Source of the DNA: Bacteroidota bacterium
Lineage (GTDB): Bacteria; Bacteroidota; Bacteroidia; Chitinophagales; Chitinophagaceae
NCBI GenBank assembly: GCA_028876495.1
Contig: JAGWRO010000041.1
Coordinates: 124,001-188,000 of the forward strand
Length of the DNA: 64,000 nucleotides
Direction: 5' to 3'
The translations under genes were made by a program, and so were the position numbers. The notes below the pieces were generated by a model that saw only the letters and a program-made list of their open reading frames with translations, had not been told where the DNA came from and searched no databases. The stretch's first letter is position 1. Each line of letters opens with the position of its first letter. Below, in pieces: positions 35,505 to 44,724 of this stretch.

Positions 35505-35578
35505 GTGGTTGTAGCTCAGTTGGTTAGAGCATCAGATTGTGATTCTGAGGGTCGTGGGTTCGAGCCCCATCATCCACC
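35505..35578 (+). tRNA. tRNA-His (GTG anticodon)
   Basis: A complete cloverleaf can be drawn. The acceptor stem is GTGGTTG with CATCCAC, the D-arm GCTC/GAGC, the anticodon stem TCAGA/TCTGA around TTGTGAT (anticodon GTG at 35539-35541), and the T-arm GTGGG/CCCAT. Position 5 pairs T with T (35509 and 35573), a mismatch. A G at 35504 can serve as the histidine-specific G-1 opposite C73. The 3' end reads CCCA-A, so the CCA tail is at most partly encoded. Confidence 0.95.
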
Positions 35579-35587
35579 CAAAAAAAT

Positions 35588-35609
35588 CCCACAAAAAAGT
35601 GGGTTTTTT
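35588..35609 (+). terminator. tRNA-His terminator
   Basis: CCCAC (35588-35592) pairs with GTGGG (35599-35603) over an A6 loop and is followed by a T-run. It starts about 10 bases after the tRNA. Confidence 0.75.
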
Positions 35610-35725
35610 ACTTTAAGGTTGTTACAATAATTGTTTCTGAAAAACCGTCTATACTTTTACAAAAACCTTTGTTAATTCAAACAGCTAATTTTAAAGTACA
35701 AATTTAATCTTTGTTACTTTTACGT

Positions 35726-37891
35726 ATGAACCCAATAATCAGTTTTATTATGAGCAAAAAATTTATTCCCGTACTTATTATTCTAATCTTAATCGGTTTA
35801 TTTATAGGGTATGGGGTGATGGGAAGGAATGACAATTCTAATGATCCAAAAACAAAGTATGAGAAAATCCTCCAAAATGTGGGTATTGTTTTAGAACAGG
35901 GACATTATAATCCTAAAAAAATTGACGATAAATTTTCAGAAGAAGTTTTAAAAAAATATGAAGATGATTTGGATCCTGACAAATATATTTTCCTACAATC
36001 TGATATTGATGCCTTTAAAAAATATAAAGACAGGATAGACGACGAAATTCATGGTGCGCCTCTTCAGTCATTTTACGCGATAAGTGATGTCTATTTAAAA
36101 AGGATTGATCAGGTTGCGGCTTCTTACAAAGAAATTTTAAAACACCCATTTGATTTCAATAAAGATGAATACCTGCAAACAGATGGAGACAAAAGAAATT
36201 ATCCGGCTTCTGTTGCCGAAAGAAATGACTACGGCAGAAAACGCTTAAAATACCTGGTACTCGGCAGATATGTAGATCTGCAGCAGGAAAGAGATTCCAG
36301 TAAGAATAAAGCTGAAGCCCATAAACCTGATTCTACCCTTCAGCGTGAAGCGGTTGATATCGTGTCAAAGCAAATGGGTCGCTATTTTGAAACATTGAAA
36401 AATCACAATTCATCAGATGATCTTTTTAGTGATTTTGTAAATGCCATCACTACAAGCATGGATCCTCATACCAGTTATTTTGCTCCGGTGGATAAAAGAA
36501 GCTTTGATGAAATGCTAAGCGGAACTTTTTATGGAATTGGTGCGCAACTGCAGGAAAAAGACGGAAAAATAACCATTGCCAGTCTCATCACAGGAATGCC
36601 TGCCTGGAAAACCGGCGAAATCACTCCCGGAGATGAAATTTTAAAAGTAGGCGAAGGAGACGCAGCGCCTGTTGACGTAACAGGATATGCGGTAACTGAC
36701 GCGGTAAAATTAATTCGTGGCGAAACGAGAGGTTCTATTGTAAAGCTTACGTTGAAAAAAGCTGATGGTTCTATTAAAGTGGTTCCTATCAGCAGAGATA
36801 AAATCTCTTTGGACGACACTTTTGCAAGAAGTGCGGTAATAAATAATAACGGTCACAAAATCGGGTACATTTACCTGCCTGAATTCTACGCAAACTTTGA
36901 AGATCCTTCCGGAAGGCGCTGTGCTACAGATGTTGCCAAAGAAGTTGAAAAATTAAAAGCCGCTAATGTGGAAGGAATTGTAATGGATCTGAGAGGAAAC
37001 GGCGGTGGATCTTTACAGGATGTGGTAGATATGGTCGGCTTATTTATTAAAGGTGGCCCGGTGGTACAGGTAAAAGGCCGCGATGGCGCTCCAAGTGTTT
37101 TAGCCGACAGGGACAAAGAGGTTTTATATACCGGCCCGCTGGCTGTAATGGTGGATGAATTAAGTGCTTCAGCTTCTGAAATTTTTGCTGCGGCAATACA
37201 GGATTATCACAGAGGAATTATCATCGGAAGTTCAACCTATGGAAAAGGAACCGTACAAAGAAGCGTTTCTCTAGATCCGCAATCGGAAAATCCTTTTTTC
37301 AATCACCCGGATGAAGGGCTGGGAGATGTAAAACTTACTTTCAGAAAATTTTACAGAATTAATGGAGGCGCTACACAATTAAAAGGTGTTACTCCTGACA
37401 TTCTAATACCTGATAGATTAGAAAATGCAAAGCTGCGCGAAAAAGACAATCCTGATGCATTAGCATGGGATCAGATTCCGAAAGCGAACTACACAACCTG
37501 GAATCCCGGATATAGTTATGCGCCCGCTATTGCAAGTATCAATGCTGATGTAAATCACAATATTGATTTTAAAGAAATACAGAAACAGGTGAGCCTGCTG
37601 GATAAATACAGGGATGAAGAAACTCCTTTAAATATTGTGAAATACAAACAAATGCAGAAAAATATTGAAGAGGCAGCCAAAAAGCTGGATGAATATTCAA
37701 AATCACCGGTGCATTTGCAAACTTCCACTCTGCTTCCTGATTCCCTGGCCATGAAGGGAGATACAGCCAAGATCTCCAAGCAGGAACAGTTCGTCAAAAC
37801 AATCAGCAACGACCTTTATATAGATGAAACTGTAAAAGCATTAGAAAAAGTGATTGGTGAAAAGCAGATTGCAGAAGCAGCAAATAAATAA
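35726..37891 (+). CDS. prc: Tail-specific (carboxy-terminal processing) protease, S41 family
   Basis: A protease of about 721 residues. The frame opens at TTG 35711; ATG 35726 and ATG 35750 (MSKKFIPVLIILILIGLF) are both possible, and the membrane-anchor or signal sequence is in the second. Domains in order are an N-terminal Prc region, PDZ (TFYGIGAQLQEKDGKI, PGDEILKVGEGD), the S41 catalytic core and a C-terminal Prc extension. The catalytic serine lies in LSASASEIFAA (about Ser482) and the lysine in STYGKGTVQ (about Lys507), 25 residues apart as in E. coli Prc. It degrades or trims periplasmic proteins from their C-terminus. It is followed by a strong terminator, so it is monocistronic. Confidence 0.92.
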   Translation: MNPIISFIMSKKFIPVLIILILIGLFIGYGVMGRNDNSNDPKTKYEKILQNVGIVLEQGHYNPKKIDDKFSEEVLKKYEDDLDPDKYIFLQSDIDAFKKYKDRIDDEIHGAPLQSFYAISDVYLKRIDQVAASYKEILKHPFDFNKDEYLQTDGDKRNYPASVAERNDYGRKRLKYLVLGRYVDLQQERDSSKNKAEAHKPDSTLQREAVDIVSKQMGRYFETLKNHNSSDDLFSDFVNAITTSMDPHTSYFAPVDKRSFDEMLSGTFYGIGAQLQEKDGKITIASLITGMPAWKTGEITPGDEILKVGEGDAAPVDVTGYAVTDAVKLIRGETRGSIVKLTLKKADGSIKVVPISRDKISLDDTFARSAVINNNGHKIGYIYLPEFYANFEDPSGRRCATDVAKEVEKLKAANVEGIVMDLRGNGGGSLQDVVDMVGLFIKGGPVVQVKGRDGAPSVLADRDKEVLYTGPLAVMVDELSASASEIFAAAIQDYHRGIIIGSSTYGKGTVQRSVSLDPQSENPFFNHPDEGLGDVKLTFRKFYRINGGATQLKGVTPDILIPDRLENAKLREKDNPDALAWDQIPKANYTTWNPGYSYAPAIASINADVNHNIDFKEIQKQVSLLDKYRDEETPLNIVKYKQMQKNIEEAAKKLDEYSKSPVHLQTSTLLPDSLAMKGDTAKISKQEQFVKTISNDLYIDETVKALEKVIGEKQIAEAANK

Positions 37892-37911
37892 CAAATGAAA
37901 AAGTTTTTAGT

Positions 37912-37938
37912 AAAAAACCGGTGCTCCACCGGTTTTTT
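37912..37938 (+). terminator. prc terminator
   Basis: AAAAAACCGGT (37912-37922) pairs with ACCGGTTTTTT (37928-37938) over a five-base loop. The T-run is part of the second arm. It begins 20 bases after the stop. Confidence 0.85.
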
Positions 37939-37974
37939 ACTTTACGCTTCACATTTTAACCAGTCTTTTCGTAC

Positions 37975-38008
37975 TAAATGAAAATCCAGGTTATTTATTT
38001 GTTTACTG
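37975..38008 (+). repeat. Dispersed intergenic repeat, copy 7
   Basis: AAATGAAAATCC is followed by AGGTTATTTATTTGTTTACTG, among the best matches to the consensus. It lies between the prc terminator and the pdhA promoter. Confidence 0.8.
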
Positions 38009-38089
38009 CTTCAATCAATTTATATCTCAGTGATAGAAACTGAACTTCAGTCAATTCTATTTTTCACGAAAATTTATTTTGTTTTCCAT

Positions 38090-38097
38090 TATCTTTG
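38090..38097 (+). promoter_or_regulatory. pdhA promoter -7 box (TATCTTTG)
   Basis: TATCTTTG lies 20 bases before the TTG start and matches the TAnnTTTG box exactly. A clear -33 TTG at the usual distance is not visible. Confidence 0.55.
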
Positions 38098-38117
38098 CGA
38101 CCTAAAATTTTAAAATC

Positions 38118-39110
38118 TTGGCTACAAAGTTTTCTAAAGAAACTTATTTATACTGGTACGAGTTAATGCTCTTGCTTCGCCGCTTTGAAGAAAAAGCCGG
38201 TCAAATGTATGGAATGCAGAAAATACGTGGGTTTTGCCATTTATATATCGGGCAGGAAGCCATAGCCGCAGGTTGCATGACCGCAACCACCCCGGATGAT
38301 ATATTTATTACCGCTTATCGTGATCATGGGCTTGCTATTGCGAAAGGAGTTCCGGCAAAAGCTTGTATGGCCGAATTATATGCAAAAGTAACAGGCTGCA
38401 GCAAAGGTAAAGGTGGAAGTATGCACTTTTTTGATGTGGATCACAGGTTTTTTGGCGGTCATGGAATTGTGGGAGCGCAAATTGGAACCGGTGCAGGGCT
38501 TGCATTTGCTGAAAAATATAAAGGCACTGATAATGTAGTACTTTGTTTTTTTGGCGATGGAGCAGCAAGGCAGGGAATCCTGCATGAAACTTTTAACCTT
38601 GCAATGCTTTGGAAACTTCCGGTAGTTTTTATATGCGAAAATAATAACTATGCAATGGGAACTTCTGTAGCCCGTACCTCTAATGTTTTAGATATTTATA
38701 AATTGGCTGACGCATACGAAATGCCGGGCGACCAGGTTGACGGAATGGTTCCTGAAACGGTTCATGAAGCTGTAGCAAGGGCGATAAGAAGGGCGCGCGA
38801 AAATGGAGGGCCTACTTTACTGGAAGTAAAAACATATCGTTACAAAGGCCACAGTATGAGCGACCCTGCAAAATACCGTAGCAAAGAAGAAATGGAAGAA
38901 TACAAACTTCAGGATCCTGTTGAAACTACACTAAATAAATTGAAACAGAACTTTGGTGTAAGTGATGAGGAGATTGAAGCAATAAATGACAGGGTAAAAA
39001 ATGAAGTGGCAGAAGCAGTGCAATTTGCAGAAGAAAGTCCTTACCCTGATGATAATGAAGCGTTGAAAGATGTATATGCTGAAGACGATTATCCTTTCAT
39101 TACTGACTAA
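38118..39110 (+). CDS. pdhA: Pyruvate dehydrogenase E1 component, alpha subunit
   Basis: A 330-residue E1 alpha subunit that starts at TTG 38118, as no ATG fits. Motifs are YIGQEAIAAGCM near residue 50, GGSMHFFD, the TPP-binding GDGAARQG through FICENN, and the phosphorylation-loop region RYKGHSMSDPAKYRSKEE. With an E1 beta subunit it decarboxylates pyruvate and passes the acetyl group to E2. The beta subunit and E2/E3 genes are not adjacent, so the complex is encoded at more than one locus. Downstream is a TPR protein gene 41 bp away, possibly co-transcribed. Another 2-oxo acid is possible but the motifs fit the pyruvate enzyme well. Confidence 0.92.
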   Translation: MATKFSKETYLYWYELMLLLRRFEEKAGQMYGMQKIRGFCHLYIGQEAIAAGCMTATTPDDIFITAYRDHGLAIAKGVPAKACMAELYAKVTGCSKGKGGSMHFFDVDHRFFGGHGIVGAQIGTGAGLAFAEKYKGTDNVVLCFFGDGAARQGILHETFNLAMLWKLPVVFICENNNYAMGTSVARTSNVLDIYKLADAYEMPGDQVDGMVPETVHEAVARAIRRARENGGPTLLEVKTYRYKGHSMSDPAKYRSKEEMEEYKLQDPVETTLNKLKQNFGVSDEEIEAINDRVKNEVAEAVQFAEESPYPDDNEALKDVYAEDDYPFITD

Positions 39111-39150
39111 TCCTCTTTTCACAAGAAAATAAAAATAAAAAAGATAGTAA

Positions 39151-39858
39151 ATGGCTGCTAAAAAAGCTCACACAAACGATGTTGATGTGGTAGAAAGAGC
39201 CCGTGGTTTTTGGGCTAAATATAATAAACCAATTTCTTATATTGGTTCCGTGATAGTCATTTTATTTGTAGGTTGGATGATCTACAAATATATGTTCAAA
39301 GTACCTAAGCAGGAAAAAGCTGATAAAGTGGTATTTGTTACTCAGAAATACTTTTCTGAATTTTCTACCGCTACCGATTCAGCAAAGATTTTATTGGCTA
39401 CAAAAGTCCTGAATGGAGATGGGAGAAACCCTGGAGCTTTAAGAATTATTAATGAATACTCCGGTACTCCTGCTGCAAATTTATGTGAATACTATGCAGG
39501 AACATGCTATCTGCAATTAGGCCAGTATGCAAAATCTATCAGGTATCTGAAAGATTTTGATGCCAATGGCGCAGACCAGATAAAAAGCCGTGCTCTTGGG
39601 ATGATGGGAGATGCAAGCGCAGAATTAAATAAAAATGATGATGCTCTTGATTATTATCAAAAGGCATCCAACGTCAATGAAAAAGACACCTATACTTCTT
39701 CGGAATTCCTTTTCAGGGCCGCGTTATTTGCACAGTCTATTGGAAAACAAAAAGAAGCAATCGATCTTTTCAAAAAACTAAAAACAGAATATCCGCTTAC
39801 TGAAAAAGCTGCCGATGCCGACAAGTATCTTGCAAGACTGGGGCAATTTTCAGAATAA
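39151..39858 (+). CDS. Membrane-anchored TPR protein (YfgM-like)
   Basis: A 235-residue protein with a single N-terminal membrane helix (about 32-52, PISYIGSVIVILFVGWMIY) and a periplasmic domain of tetratricopeptide-type helices (LCEYYAGTCYLQLGQYAKSI, ALGMMGDASAELNKNDDALDYYQKA, FLFRAALFAQSIGKQKEAI). The layout matches YfgM/TPR_21 proteins, which assist folding or assembly of envelope proteins with PpiD. A direct role is not shown. It precedes ribH by 15 bp, and the two are probably co-transcribed, as seen in other Bacteroidota. Confidence 0.8.
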   Translation: MAAKKAHTNDVDVVERARGFWAKYNKPISYIGSVIVILFVGWMIYKYMFKVPKQEKADKVVFVTQKYFSEFSTATDSAKILLATKVLNGDGRNPGALRIINEYSGTPAANLCEYYAGTCYLQLGQYAKSIRYLKDFDANGADQIKSRALGMMGDASAELNKNDDALDYYQKASNVNEKDTYTSSEFLFRAALFAQSIGKQKEAIDLFKKLKTEYPLTEKAADADKYLARLGQFSE

Positions 39859-39873
39859 AATTCAGGAAATACA

Positions 39874-40365
39874 ATGGCAATAGTCAACCAAAATCTTTAT
39901 GATATTGATACAGGCATTCTCCCGAAGGATGCCTGTATCGTTATTGTACATACCCAATGGAACCCGGAAATAGTAAATAAATTATTGGATGGCTGCAAAA
40001 AAGTGCTCAATCATTTTGAAATGCAAAATTATAAAATGATCTCCGTTCCGGGTGCTTTCGAAATTCCATTTACGATCAAAAACTTTTGGGAAACTTATCA
40101 CAATAAGTTTGAAAAACCGCAAGCGTTTATTGCATTAGGTTGTGTTCTTAAAGGCGGAACTCCTCATTTCGATTATGTTTGCAAGGCAATTACTGAAGGG
40201 GTATTACAATTAAATTTGACATTGCCTGTTCCTACTATTTTTGGAGTGCTTACTGTCGACAATCAACAACAAGCTGACGAACGAACTGGTGGTATTCATG
40301 GAAATAAAGGCGAAGAAGCTGCCTTAACTGCTTTAAAAATGATTGCCTTAAAATATTCAAAATAG
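39874..40365 (+). CDS. ribH: 6,7-dimethyl-8-ribityllumazine synthase
   Basis: A 163-residue lumazine synthase. Motifs are QWNPEIVNKLLDG near the start, VPGAFEIPFTIKNF, ALGCVLKGGTPHFDYVC, where the His is catalytic, and FGVLTVDNQQQADERTGG. The enzyme condenses the ribityl-aminouracil and dihydroxybutanone phosphate in riboflavin synthesis. It forms a 60-mer or pentamer in other bacteria. No other rib gene and no FMN riboswitch was seen. It follows the TPR protein gene with a 15-bp gap. Confidence 0.96.
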   Translation: MAIVNQNLYDIDTGILPKDACIVIVHTQWNPEIVNKLLDGCKKVLNHFEMQNYKMISVPGAFEIPFTIKNFWETYHNKFEKPQAFIALGCVLKGGTPHFDYVCKAITEGVLQLNLTLPVPTIFGVLTVDNQQQADERTGGIHGNKGEEAALTALKMIALKYSK

Positions 40366-40402
40366 AATATTTTACTTTCTTAAAATATTTACTTTTTTTT
40401 CA

Positions 40403-41125
40403 ATGAAAGTTCAATTATTTATCCCATGTTTTGTTGACCAGTTATATCCTCAAACTGCTTTCAATATGGTTAAAGTACTTGAAAAAGCGTGTTGTGATGT
40501 TGAGTACAATACTAATCAAACCTGCTGCGGCCAACCCGCTTTTAATGCAGGTTTTTGGGAGGAGGCCAAAAGTGTTGCTACAAAATTTATTAAAGATTTT
40601 GATTCAACAGATTATGTCGTTGCCCCCTCAGCTTCGTGCGTTGGCTTTGTAAGAAATTACTATGCACAGTTGTTTGAAAATTCTTCGCAACATAACCTGG
40701 TAAAAAACCTTACAGGTAGAATATTTGAGTTTACCGAATTTCTGACGGGTGTTTTAAAGATTGAAAATTACGGCGCAGAATTGAATGCAAAAGCAACTTA
40801 CCATGATAGCTGTGCCGCATTACGCGAATGTAAAATAAAGGAGGGGCCAAGGAATTTATTAAAAAAAGTGAAAGGACTTGAGTTAGTTGAAATGAATGAA
40901 GCGGAAACCTGTTGTGGTTTTGGTGGAACATTCGCTGTAAAATTTGAAGATATTTCCAATGCAATGGCCGATCAGAAGATCACGAACACTTTGAAAACAG
41001 GCGCCACTCATATTATCTCTACTGATCTTAGTTGCCTGATGCATTTACAGGGAATTATTACAAAAAAAACCTTGCCTTTAACTACAATGCATATTGCGGA
41101 TGTATTAGCAAGTGGCTGGGAGTAA
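40403..41125 (+). CDS. LutA-like Fe-S oxidoreductase subunit (two CCG domains)
   Basis: A 240-residue protein with two cysteine-rich CCG domains: TCCGQPAFNAGF near residue 43 and TCCGFGGTFAV near residue 173. Further conserved features are PSASCVGFVRNYY and YHDSCAALRE. This matches LutA/YkgE, one of the three proteins that oxidise L-lactate to pyruvate in the LutABC system. Neither lutB nor lutC is adjacent, so either the partners are elsewhere or the protein serves another heterodisulfide-type or glycolate oxidase complex. It follows ribH with 37 bp between them. Confidence 0.85.
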   Translation: MKVQLFIPCFVDQLYPQTAFNMVKVLEKACCDVEYNTNQTCCGQPAFNAGFWEEAKSVATKFIKDFDSTDYVVAPSASCVGFVRNYYAQLFENSSQHNLVKNLTGRIFEFTEFLTGVLKIENYGAELNAKATYHDSCAALRECKIKEGPRNLLKKVKGLELVEMNEAETCCGFGGTFAVKFEDISNAMADQKITNTLKTGATHIISTDLSCLMHLQGIITKKTLPLTTMHIADVLASGWE

Positions 41126-41444
41126 TAAAAAATCATGAATATTAAAAAATCTAAATAGATTCCTGTACGGGTGAAAAATAATACAACATGCTTTGCTAAA
41201 ATGCTTAAAAAACTTTTGTGAAAAATTAGCAAAATCTAAAATTATAGGTTAAATTTACATGCAATAATTTTAATTATTTTTTGTCTGCTAATCCTGCTGA
41301 AAAATGTAATGCCAATTGTAAATTAAGTACCCGGGTTGGCCTATAGGAGTTAAATCCAGCCGACTTCTTATTTACTTAAAATGTTTAAATTGCAGTTTCC
41401 CCTAATCCACCTTCCTGTTTTTTTTGATTCAAATATTAAGATTT
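41126..41444. other. 319-bp non-coding region upstream of the first propeller gene
   Basis: AT-rich, with no supportable ORF or RNA. The notable part is the last 40 bases, which contain one AATCCACCTTCCTGT unit matching the repeat upstream of the second paralog. Confidence 0.6.
41404..41425 (+). repeat. Single copy of the AATCCACCTTCCTGT unit
   Basis: It is the same 15-base core as the 22-bp tandem repeats at 44628-44693 and lies 19 bases before the ATG of the paralogous gene. The shared location suggests a common regulatory site. Confidence 0.6.
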
Positions 41445-44300
41445 ATGAATGCTACTTCTAAAAATAGGAAATTTTACCCTTATGTCGTTTTACGAAATGC
41501 CTTAATTACTTTTTTTGCCATTTTCGCTTACATAAGTTCATTCGGACAAACAGATGTACTAATGAATCATAATGATTTGCGAAGGACAGGCTGGAACAAT
41601 AATGAAACAATTTTAGCGACAGATAATGTAAGTAGTGGAAATTTTGGTGAGATTTTTTCCAGGGATGTGGACGACCAGATTTATGCACAACCTCTTGTTA
41701 TTAGTAATGTTTCAATCGGAGGAGGTACACATAACATAGTAATAGTAGCCACGGTAAATAATACACTATATGCTTTTGATGCAGATGATGCAAGTGTCAC
41801 AAACCCCTATTGGGAGGTTAATCTGACTTATGATTCTGCAAATTACAGGCCGGTAAGAAATACGGATATGACAGGAGCATGCACTTTTTTTTCAAACGGT
41901 TATCAAGATTATACGGATAATATAGGAATCGTAGGTACTCCAGCTATTGATACTTCTACTAATACATTATATGTAGTGGCAAGAAGCGTATCAAAAACCG
42001 GTTCAACTTACGTGCAATATTTACACGCTATTGACTTAACCACGGGGAACGACAAATTGTCGCCTGTTCTTATAACCGCAACCTATCCTGGAACAGGCTA
42101 TGGCAGTAGTGGGGGAATAATAACTTTTGATCCTCAAAAACAAAATCAACGGCCGGGGTTACTATTAAACAACGGAATTGTTTACATCTGCTGGTCGTCT
42201 CATTGCGATTGGGGACCCTACCAGGGTTGGGTAATGGGGTATGATGCCAACACATTGGTACAAAAATATGTTTACAATAGTGCCCCCAATGCAGGAGATC
42301 AGAGCACAGATCCACAGGGAGGTCAGGCAGGAATATGGATGAGTGGGTTGCCTCCCAGTGTAGATGATAGCGGGAATTTATACATAACAACCGGCAACGG
42401 CCTGGATGGTCAAAACGGAAATCCCAATGACACAACCAACAGGGGAAACAGCTTGATTAAATTATCTCCATCCTTAAAAGTTTTAGATTTCTTTACCCCT
42501 ACGAATTATCAATATCTCAACGATAATGATGCTGATTATGGTTCTGACGGCGCTTTATTAATTCCAAATACCCATTTATCAGTATCAGGTAGCAAAGAAG
42601 GAAAACTATATCTAATTGACAATAATAACATGGGTGGTACCACCACTGATAACTCTAATGTATTACAAACTTTGCAGTTGGCAAGTACAGATAACCCAGA
42701 TGAAAAAAATGTACATGGAACGCCCGTTTATTTTAAAGATGAGTATGGAAATGAATATATATATGGTTGGGCCGAAGAATCATTACTGCACCAATATCCT
42801 TTCGACAGGAGCAATATGCTTTTTGACACACTTAATGAAAAAAAGGGCTATACAACTCTTCCTGCAGGCATGCCAGGCGGGATGCTTGCTTTATCCTCAA
42901 ATGGATCAGAACATGGAACCGGCATTTTATGGGCTTCACACCCAATAAACGGAGATGCAGAACATGCAACAGTACCAGGTGTTTTACAGGCATTTGATGC
43001 CACAGACGTAACACACGAGCTATGGAATAGTAACTGGAACAGTAAACGTGATTCAATCGGAATGTTTGCCAAATTTGTTGCTCCCACAATAGCTAATGGA
43101 AAAGTATATATGGCTACCTTTTCACATAAATTGAATGTATATGGCTTAAATCCTCCCCCGGCTTCTCCTTGTTCAAATACTTTACCTCCAACTTGGCAAA
43201 GCGCTGATATAGGCTATACAGCATATCCCGGGGATGTATGTGTAAGCAATGGCGTATATACTATAACTGCATCCGGAGCAGATGTTTGGGGAATCAAAGA
43301 TGCCTTCCATTATGTATTTCAACAAGTAATTACAAATGAGACTGAATTGACAATCAGGATAGATTCATTTCTGAACACCTCTCAAGATTCCAAATGTGGC
43401 ATAATGTTCCGGCAAAACCTTGATCCGGGTTCACCTAATATATTTTTTTCGCTTACTCCCCAAGGTGTTATTTATTCACATGATAGAACCGCCCAAAATA
43501 GCACTTCGCAAAGTGTTGCATCTTATCTTTATCATCCCGCCCCTATTTGGTTACGTATTTATAATAAAGGCAATAAATACATCACCTCTTATTCTTCTAA
43601 TGGAACCGATTGGACAGTAAAAGATTCTGTTACATTTGCGATGGGACCAAACGCCTACATAGGTATTGCTTATACCAGGAATAGCAACACTGGTTTAGAT
43701 ACAGTGCTTGTTGATAATGTTGCTTTAAGAATAAGTGGTGCACTAAGTGTTAACCTGGTTAATTTTACAGGTAAGAACGAGGCCAATAAAAAAACTTTGT
43801 TATCCTGGATAACTACGGGTGAAATAAACAGCGATCACTTTGACATACAAAAAAGTGGTTCTAATACAGATTTTAGAACAATAGGAACTGTAAAAGGAAA
43901 TGGCACAAGTTCAGAAACATTTAATTATTCTTTTACTGATAATTTTCCCGAAGATGGGAATAATTATTATAGGCTAAGAGAGGTGGATATCAATGGAAAT
44001 ATTTCTTATTCGCCTGTGGTACTCGTCAGATTTAATTTTAAAAAAATTGCTATTTATCCTAACCCGGCAAGGAATAAAATTTATATCAGTAACAACGATA
44101 ATTTCAGTAAGAAAAAAAACCTGAATGTCCAGCTATTGGATTATAGTGGCAAAGTATTGTACAAACAGCAGTTCCAGAGTAACGGAGTGGATATTATTAC
44201 TTTTAACATCCCTTCAAAAATTATTAACGGAATGTACATACTACTGATAACAAATTCTGCTGGAGAGAAACAAGGTGCGAAAATTTTTATCAACCGCTAA
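41445..44300 (+). CDS. Secreted PQQ-like beta-propeller protein with T9SS type A sorting domain (paralog 1)
   Basis: A secreted protein of about 951 residues. The frame opens at TTG 41424, but ATG 41445 gives the sensible signal peptide ending SSFGQ. The N-terminal 600 residues look like a PQQ-type beta-propeller (VATVNNTLYAFDADDAS, GIVGTPAIDTSTNTLYVVAR, SGSKEGKLYLIDNNNMGG). A DUF1349/lectin-like jelly-roll follows (about 605-775, CGIMFRQNLDPGSP, WLRIYNKGN). The last 80 residues are a Por sorting domain (IYPNPARNKIYISN, ending KIFINR), so export is by type IX secretion with anchoring on the surface. No PQQ-dehydrogenase catalytic motif is evident. Function is unknown. Confidence 0.85.
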   Translation: MNATSKNRKFYPYVVLRNALITFFAIFAYISSFGQTDVLMNHNDLRRTGWNNNETILATDNVSSGNFGEIFSRDVDDQIYAQPLVISNVSIGGGTHNIVIVATVNNTLYAFDADDASVTNPYWEVNLTYDSANYRPVRNTDMTGACTFFSNGYQDYTDNIGIVGTPAIDTSTNTLYVVARSVSKTGSTYVQYLHAIDLTTGNDKLSPVLITATYPGTGYGSSGGIITFDPQKQNQRPGLLLNNGIVYICWSSHCDWGPYQGWVMGYDANTLVQKYVYNSAPNAGDQSTDPQGGQAGIWMSGLPPSVDDSGNLYITTGNGLDGQNGNPNDTTNRGNSLIKLSPSLKVLDFFTPTNYQYLNDNDADYGSDGALLIPNTHLSVSGSKEGKLYLIDNNNMGGTTTDNSNVLQTLQLASTDNPDEKNVHGTPVYFKDEYGNEYIYGWAEESLLHQYPFDRSNMLFDTLNEKKGYTTLPAGMPGGMLALSSNGSEHGTGILWASHPINGDAEHATVPGVLQAFDATDVTHELWNSNWNSKRDSIGMFAKFVAPTIANGKVYMATFSHKLNVYGLNPPPASPCSNTLPPTWQSADIGYTAYPGDVCVSNGVYTITASGADVWGIKDAFHYVFQQVITNETELTIRIDSFLNTSQDSKCGIMFRQNLDPGSPNIFFSLTPQGVIYSHDRTAQNSTSQSVASYLYHPAPIWLRIYNKGNKYITSYSSNGTDWTVKDSVTFAMGPNAYIGIAYTRNSNTGLDTVLVDNVALRISGALSVNLVNFTGKNEANKKTLLSWITTGEINSDHFDIQKSGSNTDFRTIGTVKGNGTSSETFNYSFTDNFPEDGNNYYRLREVDINGNISYSPVVLVRFNFKKIAIYPNPARNKIYISNNDNFSKKKNLNVQLLDYSGKVLYKQQFQSNGVDIITFNIPSKIINGMYILLITNSAGEKQGAKIFINR

Positions 44301-44724
44301 ACTTTAAATTACCCCAACCCACTTAAATAAGGAAACCCTGTCGATTCAAAAAGTCACACACTAATTCTTCCCAAAAATGCCAGGCGTCTAATAAATATTT
44401 CAGAAGCATTGGTGAAGCATTTCACATTCTATTGGGTTAGGTAAAATCAGTATCTGAAATTGATCAGAAGGAAACGTCCCTTTATTCTCTTCACCCGGTT
44501 TTTTCGTGGCCAAATTGCCTTTTCGTTTTCATTTTTTTATCCCGCTACCTGATTTAAAAATGGGGATAAAATGTGCAAATGTGCAAAGGGCCATATATCG
44601 TAAAATTGCTAAATTGCAATTAATTATAATCCGCCTTCCTTTTTCTTAGAATCCACCTTCCTGTACTTTAGAATCCACATTCCTGTTGCTTATTCGAATA
44701 ATAGCCATTTTAATTGCTGGTTCT
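44301..44724. other. 424-bp non-coding region between the paralogs
   Basis: AT-rich spacer with no ORF that can be supported. GTGCAAATGTGCAAAGG and TAAAATTGCTAAATTGCAAT are short local repeats near 44572-44625. The 3' end holds three 22-bp tandem repeats just before the second paralog. Confidence 0.6.
44628..44693 (+). repeat. Three tandem 22-bp repeats (AATCCACCTTCCTGT core)
   Basis: Units are at 44628-44649, 44650-44671 and 44672-44693. They begin AATCCGCCTTCCTTT, AATCCACCTTCCTGT and AATCCACATTCCTGT, and the first two end CTTAG and TTTAG. The 22-bp period places each unit on the same face of the helix. The array ends 31 bases before the ATG of the second paralog. Confidence 0.85.

Noticed and set aside
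39858-39880. FMN riboswitch upstream of ribH
   Set aside because: The gap is only 15 bp, too short for a riboswitch, and the gene appears to be co-transcribed with the upstream TPR gene.
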